In this document: positions 8,574-17,378 of the stretch, in pieces
Layout of the letters: each line of letters starts with the position of its first letter
Numbering within the stretch: position 1 is the stretch's first letter
Origin: Methanoregulaceae archaeon PtaB.Bin056
Lineage (GTDB): Archaea; Halobacteriota; Methanomicrobia; Methanomicrobiales; Methanospirillaceae
DNA: 64,000 nt
NCBI GenBank assembly: GCA_002067095.1
Contig: MVQD01000037.1
Span: forward strand, 17,098 to 81,097
Direction: 5' to 3'
Translations under genes and position numbers: made by a program
Notes under the pieces: generated by a model
Told to the model about the DNA's origin: nothing
Databases searched by the model: none
What the model saw: the letters and a program-made list of their open reading frames with translations, nothing else

Positions 8574-10106
8574 ATGGATCGGGAATCGGCAATCTCAAAA
8601 AATATCATACTGGCGCTCGTTGCAGCGGTAGTGATCATCATGGCAGTCATGGTGGTGGTGATGATCTTCTTCCCCCCGCAACCAGACATCGTCCCACAGT
8701 TCAATGCCAATATCGAACGGTCAGGGAACATCGTCTACCTCTACCATGACGGGGGAGACCCCCTCCAGAAAGGACGGACCATCGTGAGGATCAACGGCCA
8801 GGACGTCCCGGAATCCTCTATCGCGTTCCTCCATGCCCAGGACTGGCCCTGGACTCCGGGGAAGACCATGCGGATCCAGTATGACGGTCCCGGGACTCCC
8901 GCCCTTGTCCAGGTGATCTACTCCGGCGGGGCGGGCGAGATGCTGGTCTTCTCGGACCAGGCACCCGCGGTCCAGGACACTCCCATTCCTGTCTCGACCG
9001 TGCCGACCGCGGTGACCACCACTCCGCCGGGTGCGACCGCAACGCCTACCGGTGCAGGAGCGGTAACCGCGCCTCTGTCGCCTGCCGCAACCCAAACCAC
9101 GTCATCCGCCCCGCAGCCACCCCAGGCTGCATTCACCGCCGACCCGCGGGCCGGCCAGCTCCCGCTTTCCGTCCAGTTCACCGATGCGAGCACCGGAACC
9201 CCCACTTCATGGCTCTGGAACTTCGGGGACGGCGAGACCTCAGACCAGAAGAACCCGGCTCACACCTACAAGAACCCGGGGATGTACTCTGTCTCCCTGA
9301 CGGTCCGAAACCAGTACGGGACCAGCCAGAAGGCCGAGACCGGATTCATCTCTGCAGGCACCCTGCCCGTTGCCCAGTTTACCGCGCTCCCCGCAGAGGG
9401 AACTGTCCCGCTGATCGTCCATTTCACCGACCTCTCGACGGGTCTTCCCACCGCGTATGCATGGGACTTTGGGGACAAGGCGACATCGAACGAGAAGAAC
9501 CCGCTCCATACCTACACGAAGGCAGGGACATATGACGTGAGCCTTACCGTCGGGAACGAGTACGGGTACAACACCCGTATCCAGACTGGGGCAGTCCAGG
9601 TGAAAGAGCCCGCGAGGGTGGACGTGTACCTGACAGGGAGCAGGATGGGAACCCTCTCCACCGGGTACCTGCAGTTCCTTGTCACCGGGGAGGGCGGCTG
9701 GATCAAGATCGCAGGGTCCACCTACCCCTTCTCGACCGGCGACACCGTGCAGCTCTTCATCGATCAGAGCCAGAACGGAATGATCGATGTGAACGCACGC
9801 GGAATAGCCGGTTTCCGCTTCGAACAGGTGCGCATGTTCGTCAATGGCAACCCTGCCAGGAGCGGCATTGCGACCGATATCTCTGTGCCCTCTTATGCGG
9901 GCCTCCAGACCACGCTCTCCATATCCATTCCCCCGGGAGATTCAACCACGGTACTCTTCATCAACAGCGGGAGGATCATCCCGGGCCCGGCACAGCAGCT
10001 CACCATCTCGAACCTTGCCGAGAACAGCCAGGGACAGATGAGCCTTGCAGTAAAGCCCGGCTCGGTTGAATACCGTGGAGGCGCAGGGTCTTACACGGTA
10101 TCGTGA
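8574..10106 (+). CDS. Pilin-like surface protein with two PKD domains and shared C-terminal domain
   Basis: About 510 residues from the ATG at 8574 (GGAG 4 nt upstream; a GTG at 8520 would add 18 residues that do not look like a leader). The N-terminus MDRESAISKNIILALVAAVV resembles a pilin leader and helix; YHDGGDPL follows. A Thr/Ala/Pro linker leads to two PKD domains (about 175-255 and 265-345), each with FTD.STG, W.FGD and HTY motifs. The shared C-terminal domain contains WIKIAGSTYPFSTGDTVQLF and ATDISVPSY. It is the last gene of the pilin island and converges on the TPR gene. Confidence 0.77.
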   Translation: MDRESAISKNIILALVAAVVIIMAVMVVVMIFFPPQPDIVPQFNANIERSGNIVYLYHDGGDPLQKGRTIVRINGQDVPESSIAFLHAQDWPWTPGKTMRIQYDGPGTPALVQVIYSGGAGEMLVFSDQAPAVQDTPIPVSTVPTAVTTTPPGATATPTGAGAVTAPLSPAATQTTSSAPQPPQAAFTADPRAGQLPLSVQFTDASTGTPTSWLWNFGDGETSDQKNPAHTYKNPGMYSVSLTVRNQYGTSQKAETGFISAGTLPVAQFTALPAEGTVPLIVHFTDLSTGLPTAYAWDFGDKATSNEKNPLHTYTKAGTYDVSLTVGNEYGYNTRIQTGAVQVKEPARVDVYLTGSRMGTLSTGYLQFLVTGEGGWIKIAGSTYPFSTGDTVQLFIDQSQNGMIDVNARGIAGFRFEQVRMFVNGNPARSGIATDISVPSYAGLQTTLSISIPPGDSTTVLFINSGRIIPGPAQQLTISNLAENSQGQMSLAVKPGSVEYRGGAGSYTVS

Positions 10107-10190
10107 TGTGACCTCAAGTAGTCCAGGTATATCCTGGATAACGATTTTTTTCTGGTTCCAGAACGGGCGCAAGGCCAATACACTGAGGCA

Positions 10191-13100
10191 TCACAGGTCG
10201 CGAAGCCTCTGCGACACGAAATCCACCAGTTCCTTTGATTCCTGGCGGGCATACCGGAGGAACCCTTCGTATGCCGTGCGAGCCTCGGCGATGCGGGAAA
10301 GTTTCTCGCAGGCAAGTGCCTTGTTCAGGTAGGCCCGGGCATACCCGCGCTGGATGGAGAGTGCACGGTCAAACTCGCGTATCGCCTCCTCGTTCCGGTT
10401 ACGGTTGTAATGGATGTTGCCCATGTTGTAATAGGCCTCGGCAAGGTCGGGCTTCAGCTCAACAGCACGCGTGAAATCCGATATCGCCTCGTCGTTGAGC
10501 CCTTTCTTCCCAAACTCGATCCCACGGTTGTAATATGCGGTCGGGTTCTCGGGATTGATCTCGATGGCACGGGTGAAATCCGATATCGCCTCGTTGTACA
10601 TCCCCAGCCCCGCATGCGCATTGCCGCGGTTGTTCCATGCCTTCTCGTTCCCCGGGGCAAGCATTATTGTCCTCGTGTAATCTTCAACCGCCTCTTTCAG
10701 CCTCTCAACCCTCTGGTATGCGACCCCGCGGTTGTAGTATGCCTCTGCAAGGTCAGGCTTGATCTGGATGGCACGGGTGAAATCATCCATCGCCTGGTCT
10801 ATCAAGCCTTTCCGCCCATACTCGATCCCCCGGTTGTAATACGCGGTCGGGTTCTCGGGATTGATCTCGATGGCACGGGTGAAATCCGATATCGCCTCGT
10901 CGTAGAGGCCCTTCCCGGCATAGGCATTCCCACGGTTGTTGTAAGCCTTTTCGTTGTCAGGCTGGAACTCCATTGCACGGCCGTAATCAGCGATCGCCTC
11001 GTCGAGCATCCCCTTCTTGTGGTAGGCGACTCCCCGGTTATAGTATGCCTCGCCGAGGTCCGGCCGCAGTACTATCGCCTCGCTGAGATCCGCAATCGCT
11101 TCGTCGAGCATCCCGTGCTCCCCGTACTCGATTCCCCTGTTGTAAAACGCCGTGGCATTCCGGGGGTTCCGCTCGATTGCCCGAGAGAAATCGGAGATGG
11201 CCTCGTTGAAGAGGCCCATTGAGGCATAGGCATTTCCCCTGTTGTTGTATGCCATCTCGTTCCCGGGGTCAATTTCGATGGCGCGGGAAAAATCCGCAAT
11301 CGCCTCTTCCATTCTCCCCAGCCGGTCATACAGGAGACCGCGGGCAAGGAATGTACTATCATCATCAGGGGATATCTCAATCGCCCGTGTGAGATCAGAG
11401 ACCGCCTCTTCGTGCCTTCCCATATGGCCAAACTCGGCAGCCCTCGCGAGGTATACCTCCCTGGCCCCTGGATTCAGGGAAAGAGCGCTTGTAAAGTCTG
11501 CCACAGCTTCTGCGGTCTTCCCGCAGCCGCTGTACTCCTGCCCGCGGCGGAAGAAGGCCTCGAAGCATCCGGGGTCCGCCTCGATGGCGCGGGTGAAATC
11601 CGCGATGGACTCGGGTGCCCTGCCGGTGCCCGAATAGTCAATGCCCCGCTGAAGGTACGCGTGCGCATTCAGCGGACTGATCTGGATGGCCCTCGTGGAA
11701 TCCTGGATCGCTTCCTCGCGCTTTCCTGCCTGCCGGTACGCACGGGCCCGCAAGAGGTATGCATCGGCCCATTCAGGGTCTCTTGTTATTGCAAGGGAGA
11801 GATCGGCGATTGCCTCGTCAACTCTCTGACCGTTCAGGTATTCCCTGGCTCTGCCCAGGTACGCCTCTTTCTGCGAAGGGTCAACGGAGATGACAGATGT
11901 GTAATCGGCTATCGCCTTTTCAGAATACCCCTTCCTTGCATACTCGACACCACGGCAGAGCAGAGCCTGGACGTACCCGGGACGGATCTCGAGTGCACGT
12001 GAAAAGTCCCTGATTGCCATATCGGAGAGGCCGATACGGGAGAATTCCCTCCCTCTCCGGTAGAGTGCATCTGCGTACCCAGGATTGATCTCAAGGGCCT
12101 TCGTATACTCTGATATTGCCTTGTCTGATAGACCTGACTTCTGATACTCGTTCCCCCGCCTGAAGCAGGCATCGGCATACTGTGGATTAATCTTCAAGGC
12201 ACGGGTATAGTCATCGATAGCGTCCTCAATTCTGCCAATACGGTCATACTCGTTCCCCCTGTTGTAATACGCCTCGATATAGCCTGGGTCTATCTCGATC
12301 GCGCGCGTGAAGTCATCGATGGCATGCGCAGAAGATCCCAGGCGTGAATATTCCATGCCTCTCCTGTTGTAGAGTTCCGGGTCATCTGGGACATGAGTGA
12401 TCTCACGCGTCAGCTCGAGTATTGCGGGGTCCTCAAGATCGGCCACGGTCCCGCCGTGCCCAATCTCTCCGCCAAACTGGTGAACTGCGGGGGCGGTCAC
12501 GCTGGGAGGTTCAGGGACTTGCCCTGCTGCGGGGTTGGCGGCAGGCACTGGCGATTCTGTTGCGGTAGGCTCATCGACCCATGTGGGCCCTTTCAGGGAC
12601 TCCTGGTCCTTTATATCGACGCGAGGAGAGATCCCCTCCTCTCCGGCATTGGTATCGGGGGGGGCCTGGTCGAAGATCTCGAGGGCATGTGAGAAATCCG
12701 CGATCGCCTCGTCGTATCTTCCCATGCGGTTGTACAGCACCCCCCGATTGTTGTATGCCTCCACGAACCGCGGATTGATCTCGATGGCCTTTGCATAGTG
12801 CTCGAGCGATGTGTCATAGAGGCCCAGCCTGCTGTATTCGACGCCGAGGTTGTTGTATGCCTCTGCAGACCGGGGATTCTTCTCAAGGCAGGCGAGGTAA
12901 TCAGCGATTGCCCCTTCTGACTGCCCCATCTTTCCAAGAACAATACCCCGGTTGTAGAGGATGTCAGGGTTCCCGGGATCGATCTCCAGTGCGCGGGTAT
13001 AGTCATCTGCCGCGTCCTGGAGGCGGCCCATTCGCGAGTATTCGATACCGCGGTTGAAGAGCGTCTCGATGAATTGCGGGTTTATCTCAAGCGCCCTGGT

Positions 13101-13586
13101 ATAATCCGCGATCGCCTCCCTGTGCATGCCTTTCCGGCCGAAAATCACGCCCCGGTTGTTGTAGGCAGCGACATACTCGTGGTCAAGTTCCAGTGCCCGC
13201 GTGAAATCTGCAAGCGCAAGGTCATCCTCTCCGATGTGTGCATACTCGAGTCCCCTGTTATAATATGCCTCGATAAAATCCGGGTCGGTCTCAAGAGCGG
13301 TGGAAAATTCCGCGATCGCCTCTTCCGGCCGGCCCAGGAGAGAGTACGCAACGCCCCGGTTGTAATACGCCTCGGTGAAGTGAGGGTTGAGCCTGATGGC
13401 AGAGTTATAGTCCTCTATTGCACCCGCATAATCACGCTTCCCGGCTTTCGCAACCCCACGGTTGTGATACGCCTCCGAATCAGCCGGATTGATCTCGATG
13501 GAACGGGTATAATCCGAGATTGCCTCGTCGAACATCCCCTTCTTATGAAAGGCAATCCCGCGGTTGTAGTATATCTGGCCGTCCAT
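10191..13586 (-). CDS. Giant TPR-repeat protein (30 repeats)
   Basis: A 1131-residue protein made almost entirely of 34-residue TPR units of the type AYYNRGxxYxxxGxxxEAIxDF. I count 9 units, then a Pro/Ala/Glu-rich linker of about 90 residues, then 21 units. There is no signal peptide, membrane segment or catalytic domain, so it is probably a cytoplasmic scaffold or superhelical binding protein. Units 21-29 are three copies of a 102-residue three-TPR module, a recent internal expansion (listed separately). The gene converges on the pilin island; no partner can be assigned from neighbours. ATG at 13586 precedes the first unit directly. Confidence 0.9.
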   Translation of the reverse strand: MDGQIYYNRGIAFHKKGMFDEAISDYTRSIEINPADSEAYHNRGVAKAGKRDYAGAIEDYNSAIRLNPHFTEAYYNRGVAYSLLGRPEEAIAEFSTALETDPDFIEAYYNRGLEYAHIGEDDLALADFTRALELDHEYVAAYNNRGVIFGRKGMHREAIADYTRALEINPQFIETLFNRGIEYSRMGRLQDAADDYTRALEIDPGNPDILYNRGIVLGKMGQSEGAIADYLACLEKNPRSAEAYNNLGVEYSRLGLYDTSLEHYAKAIEINPRFVEAYNNRGVLYNRMGRYDEAIADFSHALEIFDQAPPDTNAGEEGISPRVDIKDQESLKGPTWVDEPTATESPVPAANPAAGQVPEPPSVTAPAVHQFGGEIGHGGTVADLEDPAILELTREITHVPDDPELYNRRGMEYSRLGSSAHAIDDFTRAIEIDPGYIEAYYNRGNEYDRIGRIEDAIDDYTRALKINPQYADACFRRGNEYQKSGLSDKAISEYTKALEINPGYADALYRRGREFSRIGLSDMAIRDFSRALEIRPGYVQALLCRGVEYARKGYSEKAIADYTSVISVDPSQKEAYLGRAREYLNGQRVDEAIADLSLAITRDPEWADAYLLRARAYRQAGKREEAIQDSTRAIQISPLNAHAYLQRGIDYSGTGRAPESIADFTRAIEADPGCFEAFFRRGQEYSGCGKTAEAVADFTSALSLNPGAREVYLARAAEFGHMGRHEEAVSDLTRAIEISPDDDSTFLARGLLYDRLGRMEEAIADFSRAIEIDPGNEMAYNNRGNAYASMGLFNEAISDFSRAIERNPRNATAFYNRGIEYGEHGMLDEAIADLSEAIVLRPDLGEAYYNRGVAYHKKGMLDEAIADYGRAMEFQPDNEKAYNNRGNAYAGKGLYDEAISDFTRAIEINPENPTAYYNRGIEYGRKGLIDQAMDDFTRAIQIKPDLAEAYYNRGVAYQRVERLKEAVEDYTRTIMLAPGNEKAWNNRGNAHAGLGMYNEAISDFTRAIEINPENPTAYYNRGIEFGKKGLNDEAISDFTRAVELKPDLAEAYYNMGNIHYNRNRNEEAIREFDRALSIQRGYARAYLNKALACEKLSRIAEARTAYEGFLRYARQESKELVDFVSQRLRDL
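10335..11252 (-). repeat. Three tandem copies of a 306-nt three-TPR module
   Basis: Within the TPR gene, units 21-23, 24-26 and 27-29 repeat the same order: an NNRGNA unit, a YNRGIE unit, and a YYNRGV/YYNMGN unit. Near-identical DNA recurs at a 306-nt offset, for example TCGGGATTGATCTC occurs near 10543 and again near 10849. This shows expansion by unequal recombination or replication slippage of a 102-codon block. Confidence 0.85.
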
Positions 13587-13918
13587 CAGTACCCCCGTTC
13601 ACCCGCAGTATGCATGAACACGGAAAAATATTACCCCTTGTACTCCATGGGTACCAGGAATAATAAATTATATCGCTTTTTCTCCCGGATCCCGGAATAT
13701 CCGGGAGCTGCGGGTGCATGCACGGGCAGGGAAGGAGGCTATCCCACTGCGATGCCAGCCTTGATTTCGAAATTGTTATAGAGATAAAGGCCAAAAAACA
13801 ATTACAATCCAATCCTGTCCGGACCACGTGCCCCGTATCCTTTCACCGCGGGACCGGACACCCCCTGTCCGTGACGAAGAGGAACGCAGATGGGGACGGT
13901 TTGAAGAGGAGATGTATC
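13587..13918. other. Divergent intergenic region between the TPR and secreted-protein genes
   Basis: About 330 nt without a convincing gene. It holds AT-rich stretches (around 13660-13675, ATAATAAATTATATCG) that could be a promoter for the leftward TPR gene. A perfect 9-bp inverted repeat lies at 13682-13707. GAGGAG at 13906-13911 is the ribosome binding site of the rightward gene at 13919. Confidence 0.6.
13682..13707. repeat. Perfect 9-bp inverted repeat
   Basis: CTCCCGGAT (13682-13690) and ATCCGGGAG (13699-13707) flank an 8-nt spacer, next to an AT-rich stretch. It could be an operator or a transcript hairpin. There is no evidence to choose between them. Confidence 0.5.
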
Positions 13919-14839
13919 ATGACAGGAACCAGAGTTTTCGTACTCCTTCTGCTGCTCACCTGCGGTGCGGTAATTTCTTTCCCTTCCCTGGCAGCAGAGA
14001 CCACGCAGCAGGCAATACTGTATCAGTCAGATTTCTCCCAGAACCCGGGATGGACCACCAACAGCCCGACCCGGTACTACTGGGACCCATCCCTTGAGAT
14101 GTATCACTTCAAGGCAGAGGGAGGAACAAACGGGTATGCATTTATCCCGGTGAAGTATAACGGGCAGTCGTTCACGCTCGATTACGACGTGATCATTCTC
14201 ACCTCACAGAAGGACAGCGCATTTCGTTTTGGCGTGATCAGTTCAGAGATGGACTTTACACGGGGTACGAATGTCCTCTCCTCCTTTGAGAATGGGAAAT
14301 ACGGCCGGCTCATCACACTCCGGGTGATAGACCAGAACAACCAGCTCCGGGAGACGACAAGTTATTATGCCTCCTATTGCGGAGACCTTCCTGATTGCCG
14401 GACCGTCGAGTTTGAGAACAATGTCACTTACCACGTCACGGTCCGGTATAACAAGGACCTGGGGAACGCTGATATCAAGGTGACCGAAAAGGAGACTGGC
14501 AACCTCCTGTGGGGGTACTTTGTCACAATCGGCAAGGAACTCTTCTTCATGGACCGCCTCGCCGTCACGACAAGGGGAGATTATTCGTTCGGGCCATTCT
14601 CCGAGGGCTACATCGACAACGTGGAACTCGTGACCTATGTTCCTGTCGAGGAGACACCTGCCACCCCGGAACCAACGCAGGTGCCAACCGATGTGACCAC
14701 TACGCCCTCCACCAATCCCACAACCGCAGAACAGACGCCCGCGCCGACCCCTACCACGCCACTCGGGATTTCCCATGTCGTGGTCGCGCTTGCGATCACA
14801 TGTCTCCTGTCAGGGAGCCGCGTCTGGAGAAAAGGCTGA
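13919..14839 (+). CDS. Secreted protein with Thr/Pro stalk and C-terminal anchor
   Basis: A 306-residue protein. It has a clear signal peptide (MTGTRVFVLLLLLTCGAVIS, probable cleavage after LAA), then a beta-rich region of about 210 residues (YQSDFSQNPGWTTN and following) that resembles a concanavalin-type/LamG-like fold, as far as can be judged by eye. A Thr/Pro stalk (about 235-275) and a hydrophobic C-terminal helix followed by RVWRKG follow. The architecture indicates cell-surface anchoring after the S-layer. The start is supported by GAGGAG 7 nt upstream. I do not recognise a specific family. Confidence 0.65.
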   Translation: MTGTRVFVLLLLLTCGAVISFPSLAAETTQQAILYQSDFSQNPGWTTNSPTRYYWDPSLEMYHFKAEGGTNGYAFIPVKYNGQSFTLDYDVIILTSQKDSAFRFGVISSEMDFTRGTNVLSSFENGKYGRLITLRVIDQNNQLRETTSYYASYCGDLPDCRTVEFENNVTYHVTVRYNKDLGNADIKVTEKETGNLLWGYFVTIGKELFFMDRLAVTTRGDYSFGPFSEGYIDNVELVTYVPVEETPATPEPTQVPTDVTTTPSTNPTTAEQTPAPTPTTPLGISHVVVALAITCLLSGSRVWRKG

Positions 14840-15166
14840 TGTCATTCCTCTCAAATCGAAATTTTTTTTGGCAGCCCCCGTTTTTAGTGTAAAAAATTTC
14901 TCGGCACTCAGAAAGGCCAGGCCTGACAGCACTGCAATATCCGGTGAACTGCAATGGGATTTGATTTTCAGGACCTCAATACCTGCAAAAAATCACATGA
15001 TTCTTGTCGAGACACATGCACACAGAATGAAAATCGCGGGTGCGATTTTTAATAGTAACCGCCTATGACCGCCATGCGATCGAGCATTCCGCATGAGAAT
15101 GGCAGAGCCATATTCATTAGAGAAAAGAGGAAAAGACCTCCCGGAAAAGAAGCCTGAATGGGGAAC
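14840..15166. other. Convergent intergenic region with 53-bp repeat copy A
   Basis: 327 nt between two converging genes. It contains poly-T at 14863-14870, a possible terminator for the rightward gene. Repeat copy A is at 14998-15050. A 30-codon open frame at 15065-15157 has no recognisable features and is not called as a gene. Confidence 0.6.
14998..15050. repeat. 53-bp intergenic repeat, copy A, with hairpin
   Basis: 44 of 53 positions match 46366-46418. The most conserved parts are GAGACACATG and ACAGAATGAAAATCGCGG. It ends in the inverted repeat AAATCGC-GGGT-GCGATTT (15031-15048), a 7-bp stem with a tetraloop. Both copies lie in convergent intergenic regions of almost equal length. Confidence 0.75.
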
Positions 15167-15424
15167 TCATCCCCTTCCGCTCCCTACCACGATTCCATTC
15201 TCAATGATGTAGAATCCTTTCGAGTGCCTGACCTGGTAGTTGCGAAGACCCGCGGCTTCTGCCTCGTCAACCTGCGTTCTCATGCGCTTCTGTTCATCCG
15301 GAGGGTGGTTATGTACCATGTTCTTGAACCTTGTCTCGGGCATCTTGAGCCCTCGCACGTAATTGTCCCTGGCATCATAGCCAGACTCTTCGGCAATGTG
15401 TTTTTTTGGATCAAAGTCTCCCAT
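15167..15424 (-). CDS. Small conserved-looking protein of unknown function
   Basis: An 85-residue protein from the ATG at 15424, chosen because GGAG lies 6 nt upstream; a 13-codon longer form has no ribosome site. It starts MGDFDPKKHIAEESGYDARD and is rich in charged residues, with HNHPPDEQKRMRTQVDEAEA and a C-terminal YIIENGIVVGSGRG. There is no signal peptide or membrane helix, so it is probably cytosolic. I do not recognise the family. It is monocistronic, next to a tRNA gene. Confidence 0.65.
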   Translation of the reverse strand: MGDFDPKKHIAEESGYDARDNYVRGLKMPETRFKNMVHNHPPDEQKRMRTQVDEAEAAGLRNYQVRHSKGFYIIENGIVVGSGRG

Positions 15425-15615
15425 GGCAACTCCGTCAATCCCGTGAGTTATAATGCCTGTCATCGTGGCAATGGGTCAATCATTCTTTTAGAAAAGAGCG
15501 ATAACAGCTCAAGGATTGTTGCATTCCCGGAGTGCCTCCCTGGAACACTGTCGCGCTTGCCTTTTAACAATGGATTGAGCCAGTGTTTTCAAGAGAAGAG
15601 GTCCTCAAGTCCGAA

Positions 15616-15700
15616 TGCGAGGGATGGGATTTGAACCCAAGAACTCCTGCGAGACCAGCCCCTCAAGCTGGCGCCTTTGACCTGGCTCGGCAACCCTCGC
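15616..15700 (-). tRNA. tRNA-Leu (anticodon GAG)
   Basis: An 85-nt class II tRNA. Its acceptor stem is GCGAGGG paired with CCCTCGC. The D-arm region is GCCGAGCCAGGTCAAAGGC. The anticodon arm is CCAGC-TTGAGGG-GCTGG, with anticodon GAG reading CUC/CUU Leu codons. A long variable arm (TCTCGCAGGAGTTC) is typical of Leu. The T arm has TTCAAAT in the loop, with one mismatch at the base of its stem (T-T). The 3' CCA is not encoded. No intron is visible. Confidence 0.93.
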
Positions 15701-15838
15701 TCCGTGCCATATTACATGGATGCCGCTTCGAAATAAGGTTATCCATATCAGGAGACGCGAAGTGGGACGAATTGCCCGGGTCCTTCATCCACCGGTTTAT
15801 TACCATCATTCGTCATTGTCCATATCTGACCAGGGATG

Positions 15839-15848
15839 TATATTTATT
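15839..15848 (+). promoter_or_regulatory. TATA box for a leaderless ACT-domain regulator transcript
   Basis: TATATTTATT is centred about 27 nt upstream of the ATG at 15870, the spacing expected if transcription starts at the start codon itself. No ribosome binding site precedes that ATG, which fits a leaderless mRNA. Confidence 0.6.
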
Positions 15849-15869
15849 ACAAGCCCATAGATCTTCACT

Positions 15870-16382
15870 ATGTGGTCGGAGATCATAGGGGAATTTGCAG
15901 ATTCCCCCTCGCAGACCCGGGTCCTGCGGTTCCTTCTCGAGAACGGTTTCGGTGTCAATGCAGACGGCAGGGTCACCTGCAACGGGATTGAGATACCTGC
16001 TACACAGGTCGCAAAGGCACTCGATACAGACCGGAGAGTGGTGGATACCACCGCACAGCGCATACTCTCACTCCCCCTTCACCGCAGCATATTCATGCAT
16101 ATGCGGGTCGCTCCTGACCTCTCGCGGGTGGCGGGGCACCTGGGCCTCTCGGTGATGACCATATATCCAAAAGACGCAAGTGAGAAAGGCATTGTCAGCG
16201 CCGCGGTCAGGGTCATCGCAGAAGAAGGGCTCTCAATACGCCAGATCTATGTGACAGACCCTGTACTCTCGGAAGAGCCCAGGCTTGTGGTGATCATCGA
16301 CGGGGACTTTCCCCCCGCAGTGATCGAGGGGATCAGGCGCCTCCCCCAGGTGCGCCAGGTCATGTTCCAGGGCTCTGCCTGA
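15870..16382 (+). CDS. HTH and ACT domain amino-acid-responsive regulator
   Basis: A 170-residue protein. The N-terminal half (about 1-75: RVLRFLLENGF, IPATQVAKALDTDRRVVDTT) reads as a winged-helix/HTH DNA-binding region. The C-terminal half (about 95-165: KGIVSAAVRVIAEEGLSIRQ, RLVVIIDGDFPPAVIEGIRR) is an ACT domain, a small-molecule sensor usually for amino acids. The same architecture is found in archaeal regulators of amino-acid metabolism. The ligand is not known. The gene's 3' end overlaps the oppositely directed HD gene by 23 nt. Confidence 0.75.
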   Translation: MWSEIIGEFADSPSQTRVLRFLLENGFGVNADGRVTCNGIEIPATQVAKALDTDRRVVDTTAQRILSLPLHRSIFMHMRVAPDLSRVAGHLGLSVMTIYPKDASEKGIVSAAVRVIAEEGLSIRQIYVTDPVLSEEPRLVVIIDGDFPPAVIEGIRRLPQVRQVMFQGSA

Positions 16383-16872
16383 ACATCTCCATCTCAAGCC
16401 ATAGACGGTAAAGTCGCCGTTTCAGCCTCCTTGGGAGGTGTGCTGCACGCATCATCCTCTCTTCCAGGGTGATGATGCGCGTACCCGCCACCCGGTTGTC
16501 CGCATGTGCGACCACGCGTTCCTCGGGAGTGAGTGGCATGCAGCCGATAGGAAGGAGTCCAAGAAGCGTGCACTCATCAGCAGTGAGCCCGGCTCCGATA
16601 TGGCGCTCGACCACCCTGGCAACCTTCTCCGGCAATCCCTTGCGGCGGCAGAGATCTGCCCCTGCCTGGGCATGGCAAAGGCCATGGGTGATACCCCTGC
16701 CGATATCGTGGAGGTAGGCACCCGCTTCCAGCACTTCCCGGTCCATGATATCCTCATGCCAGTATTCGAGTGCCAGTTCGTGGACAGATCTGCAGTGTGC
16801 GATTACCCTGTTGCTGCAACCGGCTTCCCTGAGCAGAGCCTCCCACTGCTCCCCTGCCTCATGCATGCCCAA
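16360..16872 (-). CDS. HDIG-domain metal-dependent phosphohydrolase (TIGR00295-like)
   Basis: A 170-residue HD-superfamily hydrolase. The metal-binding residues are visible as an upstream His (CRSVHELAL), HD in [16 protein letters not shown], and further His in RHIGAGL and Asp in [10 protein letters not shown]. It matches the archaeal HDIG small family (TIGR00295) in length. The substrate is unknown; members are expected to hydrolyse nucleotides or phosphomonoesters. It is the last gene of the wHTH-trm56-ATPgrasp-tfe operon and overlaps the tfe stop by 14 nt. Confidence 0.82.
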   Translation of the reverse strand: MGMHEAGEQWEALLREAGCSNRVIAHCRSVHELALEYWHEDIMDREVLEAGAYLHDIGRGITHGLCHAQAGADLCRRKGLPEKVARVVERHIGAGLTADECTLLGLLPIGCMPLTPEERVVAHADNRVAGTRIITLEERMMRAAHLPRRLKRRLYRLWLEMEMFRQSPGT

Positions 16873-17371
16873 GGGACTCTTTCATGCTCCTGATCCTCCG
16901 CTTCAATGCCCGCAGAAGGATCTCGTTATCAAAGTGCTCCAGCCCCGTATCGCATGAGGGACACTGGAACTGGCAGTCCATCGCCTGGCTGAACGTGAAC
17001 ATGAACCCGCACGATTTACAGATATAGAAGTCGTTCTCCTCCTCGAACTTCTCCCTTGCCTCAAGCTTCTCCAGTATCGCCTCCATATCCTCGGCGATCA
17101 CATCGTACACCCTGTCTATGCGGAGGTGCCACAGGTAGGTGAGCCATCCCGTTTCGTTGTTCTTGATCCTGCGGTACTCGGCGAGCCGTTTCTCATAGAG
17201 GGTATAGAGGGTGTGCCTGACCGAGTTTAAGTTGATCCCGGTATGGGCGGCCAGTTCCTCATCGGAGTACTCGCCCTCCCGGGGAAAACTCTCCAGGAGA
17301 GAGATGCCCTCCTCTCCTATCAGCCGGGCGAGGTATGCATGAACCGGGGTATTTGCGAGGATCTCTTCCAT
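16859..17371 (-). CDS. tfe: Transcription factor E (TFIIE-alpha homologue)
   Basis: A 170-residue TFE. The N-terminal winged helix is at about 1-80 ([20 protein letters not shown], then [20 protein letters not shown]). A coiled-coil linker follows (about 80-115). A C-terminal zinc ribbon has CKSCGFMF and CPSC at about 120-145. TFE binds the RNA polymerase clamp and stabilises open complexes at TATA/TFB promoters. It lies 7 nt after the ATP-grasp gene in an operon with trm56. Confidence 0.95.
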   Translation of the reverse strand: MEEILANTPVHAYLARLIGEEGISLLESFPREGEYSDEELAAHTGINLNSVRHTLYTLYEKRLAEYRRIKNNETGWLTYLWHLRIDRVYDVIAEDMEAILEKLEAREKFEEENDFYICKSCGFMFTFSQAMDCQFQCPSCDTGLEHFDNEILLRALKRRIRSMKESLGHA

Positions 17372-17378
17372 AGGGCAA

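Noticed and set aside
10335..11252. Regular repeats as a possible CRISPR array
   Set aside because: The periodicity is 102 nt or 306 nt and in-frame within a TPR gene, with no spacers; it is a protein repeat.
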